The notes: generated by a model not told the origin, from the letters alone. A stretch of 64,000 bases of DNA from Actinocatenispora thailandica (GCF_016865425.1 NZ_AP023355.1:4090198-4154197), one strand, 5' to 3'. Counted from the first letter of the stretch, positions 8,035 to 15,508 are shown. Program-made: numbers and translations.

Positions 8035-9170
8035 CGTCGTTGCCACCGTTCGGCGATGCTGCCGAGGATCTCGCGATCGCCGTCACCACGCCGGATCCCG
8101 GCATGCAGCGCCTCGCCGGCGGCCCGCTGGAACGCCGGGTAGCCGGCGTCCCGGCCACGCAGGAACGAGCGGTCCAGGGTGGCCAGCGTGGCGGCGAAGA
8201 AGTCGCTGCTGGCCGCGTTGACCGCCGGGTCGGTCCACGCGGCGCGGTGGCCGGGCTGCCCGCCGGCGGTGGCGTACCCGCCGGACTGGAAAGCCGGATC
8301 GACCACCGCGGCGGCGAACCGCAGCGCCGGGTCCGGGTCCGCGCAGTGCGCCGAGACGGCCAGCCCGACGCCGCCGAGCATGGTGCCGACCGGTGCTCCG
8401 GTCGCGCTGGGCGCGTCGGCGAACCGGACCAGCTGCCGGTCGGCGGCCGGCCGGGCGTAGCTGACGTAGCCGAAGGCCAGCGGTGCGTACCCGATCCGGT
8501 CACCGGTGGCCATCGTGTCCAGCACCTGGATCGGGTCGCTGGACAGCGACGCCGGGTCGACCACGGCGAGCACGGCGCGCAGCTGGCCGAGCGCGGCGGC
8601 GGCCACGTCCGGTTCGATCCCGCCGGCCGGCCACCAGCTCGGCCGCGAGTCCGGGCCGGTGGCGGTGACCGGTCCGGCCAGCGAGGCGCGCTGGTGGCAC
8701 AGCGACAGGAAGCTGGACCACAGGTGGGTGGGGTTGGCCGGCATCAGGCCGGCGACCGCGCCGCCGCGCAGCAGCTCCAGCGCCTCGTCCCAGCGGGTCG
8801 GCGGCGCCGGCAGCAGATCCGGCCGGTACGCGCTGACCTGCGCGGCGGCGTCCATCGGCAGCGCCCACTGCCGGCCCTGCCAGGTGTAGCTGGCGAAGCT
8901 TGGCCCGACGCTGCCGGCCCGCTGCGCGTCGAGCACCTCGGCCGGCAGCACACCGTCCAGCGGCAGGAACGCCCCGGTGGCGGCGGCCTGGCCCATGAAC
9001 GGGTGGTCGACGGCGATCAGGTCGTACTTCGCGGCGAGATCGGCGACCGGCACGTCCTCGAACTCGCGCAGCGACCGCGCCTCCCAGCGGATCGGCACGC
9101 CGAACCGCTCGGTCGCCGCGAGCAGCGGCGCGAGGCCGCGTCGATGGTTCCAGGTCATGCCGCGCAACAC
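8031..9170 (-). CDS. Solute-binding-protein fold without signal peptide
   Basis: A 379-residue protein that looks like the substrate-binding component of an ABC sugar importer (family 1), but with no signal sequence, lipobox or Tat motif. The protein begins directly with LRGMTWNHRRGLAPLLAA. Fold cues: FEDVPVADLAAKYDLIAVDHPFMG, WQGRQWALPMDAAAQVSAYRPDLL, PTRWDEALELL, and the C-terminal FRAAAGEAL-like helix. The GTG at 9170 is used because it starts 2 bases after the LacI stop and gives the N-terminus seen in homologues as I remember them; ATG 9158 is the alternative. No ABC permease or ATPase gene is nearby, so it probably does not serve an importer. It may act as a cytoplasmic binding or sensor protein, or as an enzyme of the acyl-CoA pathway. 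Function unknown. Confidence 0.72.
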   Translation of the reverse strand: MLRGMTWNHRRGLAPLLAATERFGVPIRWEARSLREFEDVPVADLAAKYDLIAVDHPFMGQAAATGAFLPLDGVLPAEVLDAQRAGSVGPSFASYTWQGRQWALPMDAAAQVSAYRPDLLPAPPTRWDEALELLRGGAVAGLMPANPTHLWSSFLSLCHQRASLAGPVTATGPDSRPSWWPAGGIEPDVAAAALGQLRAVLAVVDPASLSSDPIQVLDTMATGDRIGYAPLAFGYVSYARPAADRQLVRFADAPSATGAPVGTMLGGVGLAVSAHCADPDPALRFAAAVVDPAFQSGGYATAGGQPGHRAAWTDPAVNAASSDFFAATLATLDRSFLRGRDAGYPAFQRAAGEALHAGIRRGDGDREILGSIAERWQRR

Positions 9171-9172
9171 GG

Positions 9173-10225
9173 TCAGCGCATCCCTTCCGGTCGGGTGGTG
9201 GAGCCTCGGACGAGCAGTTCCGGCGGCGGCTCGGCGAGCACCACGCCGGCCGGGCCGGCGCCGCCGGATCCGCGGCCGGCGTGGCCGGTGTCGCCGGCGA
9301 GCAGCAGCCGCACCGCCTCGGCACCGAGCCGGTCCAGCGGGAGCCGGACCGTGGTCAGCGGTGGCGCGCCGTGCGCGACGAACCAGGCATCGTGCACGGC
9401 GATGATCGACAGTTGCTCGGGTACCCGGATGCCGGCTTCCCGGGCCGCGGCGAGCGCGCCGACCGCGACCACCACGTTCGCCACGAACACGGCGCTCGGC
9501 CGCGGGTCGGTGCCGAGCAGCTCGGCCATCGCCGCGTGGCCGGCCGGCGCGTCCCACTCCCGTTCGACCGTCCACTCCGGCCGGATCGGCAGGTCGTGCG
9601 CGCGCAGCGTCGCGAGGTACCCGGCGTGCCGGCGTTCGGTGAGGTCGGCGCCGGGCCGGCCGCCGACGTACCCGATGTCGCGGTGCCCCAGGCCGACCAG
9701 GTGCTCGACCGCGAGCCGGGCCGCGGCCTCGTCGTCGAGCCGCAGCGCCGGTACGCCGGCCCGGGGACGGCTGTTGACCAGCACGGTGGGCAGCTGCCGG
9801 GCGGCGCGGGCGACCAGCTCGTCGTCGTAGCTCTCGCCGCTGCCCTGCCACATCAGCCCGTCGATCCGGCCGGTACCGACCAGCTGGGCGAACGCGTCCG
9901 CGTTGGCGGCGAGTTCCGGGGCATCGGACAGCAGCAGTACCTGGCCGGCGGCGGTCGCGGCGGCCTGCGCGCCGCGGATGATCTCGGCGTGGATCGGGTT
10001 GGACACCTCGTGCACGACCAGGCCCAGCGCACCGGCCCGGGACAGCCGCAGCGCCCGCGCCGCGCCGTGCGGCTGGTACCCGAGCTCGGCGGCGACCTCG
10101 TGCACCCGCTGCTGGGTCTCCGGGCGGGCCCGCACCGTCGGGTCGCCGGACAGGATGCGCGACACCAGCGACACCGACACCTCGGCCCGCTTGGCCACGT
10201 CGGACAGGCTCGGCCGGTTCCTCAT
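9173..10225 (-). CDS. LacI-family transcriptional regulator of the acyl-CoA operon
   Basis: A 350-residue LacI/GalR repressor. The helix-turn-helix is at residues about 6-30 (PSLSDVAKRAEVSVSLVSRIL), followed by the hinge helix ...AARALRLSRAGALGLVV and a periplasmic-binding-like effector domain (DGLMWQGS, GHRDIGYVGG, AVFVANVVVAVGAL, PPLTTVRLPLDRLG). ATG 10225 has a strong ribosome site (GGAGGAAG) and removes 24 non-family residues that a longer frame would add. It is the second gene of the operon that begins at the MaoC gene, so it probably represses its own operon. Candidate operators are the CGTTTTACCTGA repeats at the 10812-10841 promoter. The inducer is probably the transported acid or a CoA-pathway intermediate. 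Confidence 0.92.
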   Translation of the reverse strand: MRNRPSLSDVAKRAEVSVSLVSRILSGDPTVRARPETQQRVHEVAAELGYQPHGAARALRLSRAGALGLVVHEVSNPIHAEIIRGAQAAATAAGQVLLLSDAPELAANADAFAQLVGTGRIDGLMWQGSGESYDDELVARAARQLPTVLVNSRPRAGVPALRLDDEAAARLAVEHLVGLGHRDIGYVGGRPGADLTERRHAGYLATLRAHDLPIRPEWTVEREWDAPAGHAAMAELLGTDPRPSAVFVANVVVAVGALAAAREAGIRVPEQLSIIAVHDAWFVAHGAPPLTTVRLPLDRLGAEAVRLLLAGDTGHAGRGSGGAGPAGVVLAEPPPELLVRGSTTRPEGMR

Positions 10226-10301
10226 CGGCCTTCCTCCTTCGTCGCAAGCCAGCTGAGACGCCCGGACGGGCAGCATTCCCGGCTCGCCCGCTCGCACCCG
10301 G

Positions 10302-10763
10302 TCATCCGGCGTCTCCTGCCGGTCGCCGCCGCACCAGGTAGATGTGGGTGAGGACGAGCACCACCGCGCCGTGCTGGTTGGTCACGGTGACGAGCTCGTC
10401 GACGAAGCCGGCGTCGGTGCGGCTGCGGTGCTCGCGCAGCCCGGTGACGCGGGCCTCGGCGTGGATGGTGTCGCCGATGAACACCGGCGCGACGAACCGG
10501 ATCCGGTCGTACCCGTAGCTGACCGAGGCCGGGTTGATGTCGGTGGCGGTCATTCCGACCGCCACCGACAGGATCAGCGTGCCGTGCGCGATGCGCTGGC
10601 CGAACTCCTGCTCGGCGCACCACTGCGCGTCGACGTGGTGCGGGAACCAGTCGCCGGTCTGCCCGGCGTGCAGCACGATGTCCGATTCGGTGATGGTCCG
10701 GCCGGTGCTGAGCCGTCGATCGTCGACGGCATGGTCCTCGAAGTACCGCGTGACTGTCTGCAC
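10302..10763 (-). CDS. MaoC-family hot-dog acyl dehydratase
   Basis: A 153-residue single hot-dog domain of the MaoC type, an R-specific enoyl-CoA hydratase or dehydratase. Seen: RTITESDIVLHAGQTGDWFPHHVD, with the catalytic Asp/His pair of the MaoC hydratase motif (D-x4-H region), then RIAHGTLILSVAVGM, FVAPVFIGDTIHAEARV and the closing strand VLTHIYLV. The GTG at 10763 (MQTVTRYFEDH) gives the normal N-terminus, with a G-rich ribosome site (GGTGGGGATGG) upstream. It is the first gene of the minus-strand operon, 76 bases before lacI. It probably hydrates an enoyl-CoA intermediate in parallel with, or stereochemically opposite to, the crotonase at the other end of the operon. Confidence 0.88.
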   Translation of the reverse strand: MQTVTRYFEDHAVDDRRLSTGRTITESDIVLHAGQTGDWFPHHVDAQWCAEQEFGQRIAHGTLILSVAVGMTATDINPASVSYGYDRIRFVAPVFIGDTIHAEARVTGLREHRSRTDAGFVDELVTVTNQHGAVVLVLTHIYLVRRRPAGDAG

Positions 10764-10786
10764 GACGCCATCCCCACCGGGTGAAC

Positions 10787-10841
10787 AAACGTTTTACCTG
10801 ATTGGTTCATCGTTTTACCTGACCGCAACCAGGCCGGTCAA
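10787..10841 (-). promoter_or_regulatory. Promoter and paired operator-like repeats of the maoC-lacI operon
   Basis: On the minus strand, TTGACC (10841-10836) and TAAAAC (10817-10812) are separated by 18 bases, a good -35/-10 pair. That puts transcription start near 10805, about 40 bases before the MaoC GTG. The 12-mer CGTTTTACCTGA occurs twice on the plus strand, at 10790-10801 and 10811-10822. The copies are exactly 21 bases apart, two helical turns; one covers the -10 box and the other lies just downstream of the start site. The first copy contains the self-complementary AAACGTTT (10787-10794), a LacI-family half-site style. Binding by the LacI protein of this operon is inference. Confidence 0.6.
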
Positions 10842-10955
10842 GCCTCCGTACGGGGGTACCCCGCGGCGGGCTCGTGCCCATCGCCGCGTGCAGCGCCCCG
10901 GCAGCCCGCACCGCGAGACGCCTCGCGCGTCACACCCCGGCGCTACGGTCGGGGC

Positions 10956-11174
10956 ATGTGCCGAAGCATCAAGACCCTGCGCCCGCCGTACGCGACCGAG
11001 GTCACCGACGCCGACGTGCGGGCCGCAGCCCTGCAGTACGTGCGGAAGATCAGCGGCTTCCGCGCCCCGGCCGCGCACAACCAGGAGGCGTTCGACCGGG
11101 CGGTCGCCGAGATCGCGCACGCCACCCAGCACCTGCTCGACGACCTGCAGGTCCGCGGGCAAGCCGCGTCCTGA
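10956..11174 (+). CDS. DUF2277 family protein
   Basis: A 72-residue conserved protein of unknown function. The start MCRSIKTLRPPYATEVTDAD and the segment AAALQYVRKISGFRAP match the DUF2277 family, which is widespread in actinobacteria and short like this one. It ends in an amphipathic helix (AVAEIAHATQHLLDDLQV). TACGGT at 10944-10949 stands six bases before the ATG and no Shine-Dalgarno sequence is seen, so a leaderless mRNA is likely. It is divergent from the MaoC operon and followed by a minisatellite. Confidence 0.85.
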   Translation: MCRSIKTLRPPYATEVTDADVRAAALQYVRKISGFRAPAAHNQEAFDRAVAEIAHATQHLLDDLQVRGQAAS

Positions 11175-11263
11175 GCCAGCCCCGGCGACCGCGACGTCGC
11201 GCCGGGCTGCCACCGCGATCCAGGAGTCGCCGTCGCCGCGTCACGCGCGAGTCGCCGGCACGG

Positions 11264-11440
11264 TTCCTCGATCGACGACAACGCGGGCACGAGTCCGCGA
11301 TCGCGGGCGCACGAGGCACGAGGCACGAGTCCGCGATCGAGCGCGCACGAGGCACGAGGCACGAGGCAGCGATCGAGCGCGCACGAGGCACGCGTTCACG
11401 ATCGAAGGCACACGAGGCACGCGTCCACGATCGACGCGGG
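11264..11440. repeat. Degenerate minisatellite, about 30-36 bp units
   Basis: About five imperfect units between the DUF2277 gene and marR. Each has one to three GGCACGA heptamers followed by a CGATCG palindrome (for example at 11328-11333 and 11370-11375), and the unit length varies with the number of GGCACGA steps. The palindrome-containing part is better conserved than the rest. Because it ends at the 3' side of two genes (DUF2277 on plus, marR on minus), it could help terminate transcription, or simply be a slippage product. No reading frame in it looks coding. Confidence 0.8.
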
Positions 11441-11465
11441 CTGGGGTCGGGGCGCGGCCGGCTGG

Positions 11466-11915
11466 TCAGTCGGTGCCGGCGAGCCGCTCTCGCGGGAGGT
11501 CGGCGAGGGTTCGCAGGGAGCGCAGCAGCGCCCGCCGGTCGGCCGGCGCCAGCGCTGCGAGCAGACGCTCCTCGTTGGCCTGGATCGCGGCACTGACGGT
11601 TTCGCGCAGGTGACGGCCGGCGGCGGTCAGCGACAGAAGCCGCACCCTCCGGTCGGCCGGGTCGGGCTCGCGCCGGATGAGACCGCGCTGCTGCAACTCG
11701 TCGAGCACGCCGATGATCCGGGTGCGGTCGGCGCCGATCGCGTCGGCGAGTGCGGCCTGGGTCCGGGTCGGCGTGGCGCTCAGGTGACTGAGCACCACGT
11801 AGGCCCACATCGTGAGCCCGTGCGCGGCGAGGATCGGCTGTTCGGCCGCCATCAGGGATCTGCCGAGCGGCACGATCATCGCGGCCAGGTCGGGTCGGTT
11901 CGCGGGCTCGGCCAT
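11466..11915 (-). CDS. MarR-family transcriptional regulator
   Basis: A 149-residue winged-helix regulator. Dimerisation helix at the start (ANRPDLAAMIVPLGRSLM), DNA-reading helix in TRTQAALADAIGADRTRIIGVLDELQQRGLI, and the wing in RREPDPADRRVRLLSLTAAGRHL, all typical of MarR. Divergent from the gene at 11967; the shared 50-bp region carries a long inverted repeat overlapping the promoter, so MarR probably controls both. On its own strand TAGATT (11927-11922) lies six bases before ATG 11915, so this gene too may be leaderless. The ligand is unknown; a thiol-reactive or aromatic compound would fit a mycothiol-enzyme neighbour. Confidence 0.92.
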   Translation of the reverse strand: MAEPANRPDLAAMIVPLGRSLMAAEQPILAAHGLTMWAYVVLSHLSATPTRTQAALADAIGADRTRIIGVLDELQQRGLIRREPDPADRRVRLLSLTAAGRHLRETVSAAIQANEERLLAALAPADRRALLRSLRTLADLPRERLAGTD

Positions 11916-11931
11916 ACCGGGAATCTACGCC

Positions 11932-11981
11932 TTGACAAATCATATGCACTCGCAGATCATAGGCACATGCATATCGATTTG
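11932..11981 (+). promoter_or_regulatory. Leaderless promoter with MarR operator-like inverted repeat
   Basis: TTGACA (11932-11937), 17 bases, then GATCAT (11955-11960), then six bases to the ATG at 11967, which would be the first base of the transcript. An inverted repeat spans it: CAAATCATATGCA (11936-11948) against TGCATATCGATTTG (11968-11981), identical but for one inserted base. It covers the -35 edge and the first codons. ATCAT(A)xGCAC also repeats directly at 11939 and 11956 (17 bases apart). MarR binding here is inferred from the layout. Confidence 0.7.
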
Positions 11982-12581
11982 CTCGTGGAGCTGGACAGCC
12001 GCGCGGTGCGGGCCAGCTCCGACCTCGTCCGCCGAGTGACCCCCGCCGACCTGCCCCGGCCCACCCCGTGCGGCGACTGGGATCTGGCCGCGCTGCTGGC
12101 GCACATGACCGGGCAGCACCGCGGCTTCGCCGCTGCCGCCGCCGGCGATGGCGACGACCTCGCAGCGTGGCGACCGGTGCGCGCGACCGATCCGGTCGCC
12201 GCCCACCTGGCCGCCGCCGAACAGGTGCTCGCCGCGTTCGCCGCGCCCGACCTCGACGGCCGGAGGTTCGCCCTGCCCGAGATCGCGCGGGCGCCGGACT
12301 TCCCCGCCGCCCAGGCGGTCGGCTTCCACCTGGTCGACTACGTCGTGCACGGCTGGGACGTCGCCACCGCGCTCGACGTCGACGCCCCGCCACTGGACGG
12401 CGCGGTGCTCGCCGCCGCCCTGCACATCGCCCGAGCGGTACCCGACGGGGCCGAACGGCGCGCTCCCGGCGCCGCGTTCGCCCCGGCCCGCCCGATACCC
12501 ACCGCGGTGGCCCCGCTCGACGAGATCCTGCTGCTCCTCGGCCGCCAGCCCAGGATCGCGACCCAGCCACCCCGGCGCTGA
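11967..12581 (+). CDS. TIGR03086-type mycothiol-dependent enzyme relative (DinB/maleylpyruvate isomerase fold)
   Basis: A 204-residue protein of the TIGR03086/maleylpyruvate-isomerase group. Seen: N-terminal LDSRAVRASSDLVRRVTPADLPRPTPCGDWDLAALLAHMTGQHRGF, with the CxxWxxxxLLxH metal-site pattern of these enzymes, and later VGFHLVDYVVHGWDVATAL, with the other two His residues. Such proteins bind a metal and often mycothiol, but the reaction of this subgroup is unknown. The ATG at 11967 was chosen because the family start follows it and the promoter places transcription start there; longer frames run through the operator and marR. Controlled with marR, which suggests an inducible detoxification role. 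Confidence 0.85.
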   Translation: MHIDLLVELDSRAVRASSDLVRRVTPADLPRPTPCGDWDLAALLAHMTGQHRGFAAAAAGDGDDLAAWRPVRATDPVAAHLAAAEQVLAAFAAPDLDGRRFALPEIARAPDFPAAQAVGFHLVDYVVHGWDVATALDVDAPPLDGAVLAAALHIARAVPDGAERRAPGAAFAPARPIPTAVAPLDEILLLLGRQPRIATQPPRR

Positions 12582-12670
12582 CCTCCGGGCGCGGCACAGC
12601 CCGGCCCGGCGCTTGGCCATCCCGCGCCGCTCGGCGACCCGGCCCGCGAACCGGCGCCGCTCAGGGACCG

Positions 12671-12704
12671 GGCCCCCGGGCCACCCGATCGAGGCCCGGG
12701 GGCC
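12671..12704. terminator. GC hairpin between TIGR03086 gene and lactate permease gene
   Basis: A perfect 12-bp inverted repeat, GGCCCCCGGGCC (12671-12682) and GGCCCGGGGGCC (12693-12704), with a ten-base loop and no T-run. It lies between two convergent genes, so it can work for both strands. The rest of the 292-bp gap (12582-12873) is GC-rich with short CCGATCGAG-type echoes and no plausible gene. Confidence 0.6.
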
Positions 12705-12873
12705 GCCACGGGCACCGGTCGAGGACCCGGGACCGGCAGGTGCGCCGATCGAGCACCCGGGTCCACGCCCGGCATCGCATCGTCGGCCACGACGTCACGA
12801 CCGACCGACCGACCGCACGGGCGCCCCGCCGTGGCGGGCCGGGCGAGGCGAGCCCGAGATCGACGACGTGCTG

Positions 12874-14490
12874 TCACAGCCGCATGGTGTCCGGGAAGAC
12901 GAAGTAGTAGAGCAGGCCGACGAGTACCAGCCAGGCCAGGATCACCAGCGTCCAGCCCAGGTTGTACCGGATGACCTCCCCCTCGTTGCGGACGAACCTG
13001 GTGGTGGACACGCCGACGCTCGCGGTCTGCGGCGCGACCGGCTTGCCGACCTCGGCACCGACCGAGTTCAGCGACGGGAACAGCAGCGGCGGCGCGCCGA
13101 GGATGCGGGCCACGGACAGCTGGAAGGCGCCGAAGACGGCGTTGGACGAGGTGTTCGAGCCGGACAGGGCGACCGCGATCCAGCCCAGCAGCGGTGCGAC
13201 GATGATGAACGCGACGCCGAGCTTGGCGAACCCGTTCGCCATCGAGCTGGCCATCCCGGCGAAGTTGAACACGTACGCCAGGCCGAACACCAACGGCCCC
13301 ACCAGCAACGCGCCCCACATCTGGTGGAACGTGTCGACGAACACGGTACGGATCTGCGCCGGCCGGGGCCGCAGCACCGCCGCGACGATCAGCGCCGCGA
13401 CCAGGATCGCGGTGCCGGCGATCGCCGGCGCGAACGACCAGTTCACCGAGATCGGCTGGTGGTCCAGCGAACCGACCGCCGTGACGGACGGCTTGAACGG
13501 CACCCACTTGGGCAGCGGCGACCACGGCCCGGTCCACGCCACCACCACCACGATCAGGATTCCGAACGGGATCAGCCCGCGCACCGCGCTGCGCAGCCCG
13601 GGCCCGCGCGAGTCCACAGTGGAGGGTGTCAGCTCCACGCCACCGTAGCCGAGGGTCCGCTTCGGCCGCCAGAACCTCAGCAGTACCAGCAGCGCGACGA
13701 AGCAGACCAGCGACCCGGTGATGTCCGGCAGGTACGGGCCGACCCACTGGGACACCGGGAACTGGCCGGCAATGTAGGCCAGCGAGCCGACCACCGCCAG
13801 CGGCCAGCCGTCCCGGAACCCGCGCCGGCCGGCCACCAGATAGATCAGGATCCACGGCGGCAGCAGCGCCAGTACCGCGACGATCTTGCCGATCGAGGCG
13901 GACAGCTCCAGCAGCGGCAGCCCGGTGACCGCGGCCAGGCCGACGATCGGGGCGCCGAGGGCGCCGAACGAGACCGGTGCGTTGTTCGCGATCGCGGCGA
14001 CCCGGATCGCGGCCAGGTCGGCCACGCCCAGCCCGATCAGGATCGGCGCCACCACCGCCCACGGGTAGCCGAAGCCGACCAGCCCCTCCATCAGCGCGCC
14101 GAACGCCCAGGCGAGCAGGATCGTCTGCACCCGGATGTCGGCGGTGGCCTGGTGCACCAGCCAGTCCTTGAACGCGTCGAACGCGCCGGTGACCCGCATC
14201 GTGTTGTAGATGATCACGCCCCAGAACACGATCCAGTCGACCGCCCAGACACCGCTCGCGGCGCCCAGGCCGTACGCGGCGAACGTGTCACCCACCGGCG
14301 CGTGCCAGCAGAAGATGGCGAGCAGCACGGTGACCGCGGAACCGACCAGTACCGCGCGCCAGGCCGACATCCGGACCACGGCGAGCAGCACCAGCAGCAC
14401 CGCGACCGGCACCAGGGCGATCAACGTACTTCCCAGGACCCCGGCCAGCGGGGTCAGCGGTTGGTGGAAGGACTGTGCAAGAGCGTCCAT
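12874..14490 (-). CDS. lldP: L-lactate permease (LctP/LldP family)
   Basis: A 538-residue polytopic membrane protein that takes up lactate (and usually glycolate) with protons. Seen: FGALMEGLVGFGYPWAVVAPIL and ALSGSNTSSNAVFGAFQ, two signature loops of the LctP family, plus APQTASVGVSTTRFVRNEGEVIR near the C-terminus and a final helix. About a dozen hydrophobic helices are visible and the length matches the family. The ATG at 14490 has a ribosome site (GGGAGAAG) 6-7 bases away and the expected start MDALAQSFHQPLTPLAG; upstream codons belong to a non-family extension. Divergent from udgX across 172 bases. No lactate dehydrogenase gene is adjacent. Confidence 0.93.
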   Translation of the reverse strand: MDALAQSFHQPLTPLAGVLGSTLIALVPVAVLLVLLAVVRMSAWRAVLVGSAVTVLLAIFCWHAPVGDTFAAYGLGAASGVWAVDWIVFWGVIIYNTMRVTGAFDAFKDWLVHQATADIRVQTILLAWAFGALMEGLVGFGYPWAVVAPILIGLGVADLAAIRVAAIANNAPVSFGALGAPIVGLAAVTGLPLLELSASIGKIVAVLALLPPWILIYLVAGRRGFRDGWPLAVVGSLAYIAGQFPVSQWVGPYLPDITGSLVCFVALLVLLRFWRPKRTLGYGGVELTPSTVDSRGPGLRSAVRGLIPFGILIVVVVAWTGPWSPLPKWVPFKPSVTAVGSLDHQPISVNWSFAPAIAGTAILVAALIVAAVLRPRPAQIRTVFVDTFHQMWGALLVGPLVFGLAYVFNFAGMASSMANGFAKLGVAFIIVAPLLGWIAVALSGSNTSSNAVFGAFQLSVARILGAPPLLFPSLNSVGAEVGKPVAPQTASVGVSTTRFVRNEGEVIRYNLGWTLVILAWLVLVGLLYYFVFPDTMRL

Positions 14491-14662
14491 GGGCTTCTCC
14501 CTGGCCCTCGGGCGTCCCCCGCAGTCGCCGCGAATGAGGATCTTGCCCATCGTGCACCCGAACACGCACCGGGCGAAAGACCCGCACACCGGCTGATTCC
14601 ACTCCCCTACCGGGCGGCCGGTTCCGGTCGCGCCGCCCGGCGATCGGCGCGACGATGGCGGT

Positions 14663-15313
14663 ATGCGCGAACCGGAGAGCGCCGCCGAGTTCGTCCCCGA
14701 GGACGCCGACCTTGCCGCGCTGCGCACCGCGGCCGCCGGCTGCCGCGGTTGCGAGCTGTACCGGGACGCCACCCAGACGGTCTTCGGCGACGGCGCCGCG
14801 GCGGCCCGGGTGATGCTCGTCGGCGAACAGCCGGGCGACAAGGAGGACCGCGCCGGCGAACCGTTCGTCGGTCCCGCCGGCCGGTTGTTGGACCGCGCGC
14901 TCGCCGACGCCGGGCTCGACCGGGAGCGGTGCTACCTGACGAACGCGGTGAAGCACTTCCGGTTCACCCGCGCGCCGGGCAAGCCGCGGCTGCACAAGAA
15001 GCCGTCGGTGGGCCAGATCAACGCGTGCCGCCCGTGGCTGACCGCCGAGTACGCCGCGGTGCGACCGGCCGTGGTGGTGGCGCTCGGCGCGACCGCCGTC
15101 CGGGCGGTGCTCGGCACCCGGTACAAGGTGACCGCCGATCGGGGCCGGCTGCTGCCCTGCCCGCAGGCGGGCGCCGACGCGCAGGCGGTGATCAGTACCC
15201 ACCCGTCGGCGATCCTGCGGGCGCCCGACGACGCGCGCGACGAGGCGCTCGCCGCGCTCGTGTCCGACCTGCGGGCGGTGAACACTGCGATTAACGGCTC
15301 GTCAGCCGGGTAG
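14663..15313 (+). CDS. udgX: UdgX-type uracil-DNA glycosylase
   Basis: A 216-residue iron-sulfur uracil-DNA glycosylase that resembles UdgX, the group that cross-links itself to the abasic site after removing uracil. Seen: cluster cysteines C27 and C30 (GCRGCELY) with two more in RCYLTNAVKHF and NACRPWL; motif A GEQPGDKED at residue 54 (UdgX carries GEQPG where family 4 enzymes have GEAPG); the UdgX-specific loop KPRLHKKP with the attacking His at residue 111 (H109 in the Mycobacterium smegmatis enzyme); and HPSAILR near the end. In the M. smegmatis protein the loop reads KRRIH, so the neighbours differ but the His is kept. GACGAT-N6-ATG upstream may be a leaderless start. Confidence 0.88.
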   Translation: MREPESAAEFVPEDADLAALRTAAAGCRGCELYRDATQTVFGDGAAAARVMLVGEQPGDKEDRAGEPFVGPAGRLLDRALADAGLDRERCYLTNAVKHFRFTRAPGKPRLHKKPSVGQINACRPWLTAEYAAVRPAVVVALGATAVRAVLGTRYKVTADRGRLLPCPQAGADAQAVISTHPSAILRAPDDARDEALAALVSDLRAVNTAINGSSAG

Positions 15314-15335
15314 CGAACCGCTGGGGGTGAGCAGG

Positions 15336-15506
15336 ATGAGCGAGGAGAAGCCGGAGCCGGTGGCACGCACCGGAGCCGACCAGCCGTGGGATCCGGAGGA
15401 CCTGGCCGAGGCCGAGGGCGAGGACCCGACGCCGGAGAACGTCCGCCGGGCCGCCGAGGAACTCGACGAGGAGGGCCCGGCCGCGATCGAGAAGACGGTG
15501 CCCTGA
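15336..15506 (+). CDS. Small acidic protein, unknown
   Basis: A 56-codon frame too short for most gene callers: MSEEKPEPVARTGADQPWDP... ending DEEGPAAIEKTVP. It is strongly acidic (Glu/Asp rich) with a predicted helical end (NVRRAAEELDEEG). It lies 22 bases after udgX and 2 bases before the deaminase start, so the spacing fits an operon. GC-rich codon-position bias is as in its neighbours. A GTG at 15327 would add three residues. I do not recognise a family. Confidence 0.55.
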   Translation: MSEEKPEPVARTGADQPWDPEDLAEAEGEDPTPENVRRAAEELDEEGPAAIEKTVP

Positions 15507-15508
15507 CG

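Noticed and set aside
11264-11440. Possible CRISPR array
   Set aside because: Units are degenerate, without unique spacers of constant length, and there are no cas genes.
12148-15294. Plus-strand open frame of over 1,000 codons across the lactate permease gene
   Set aside because: Composition (Arg, Gln, Asp, His) typical of an antisense shadow; the opposite strand has an unmistakable LctP protein.
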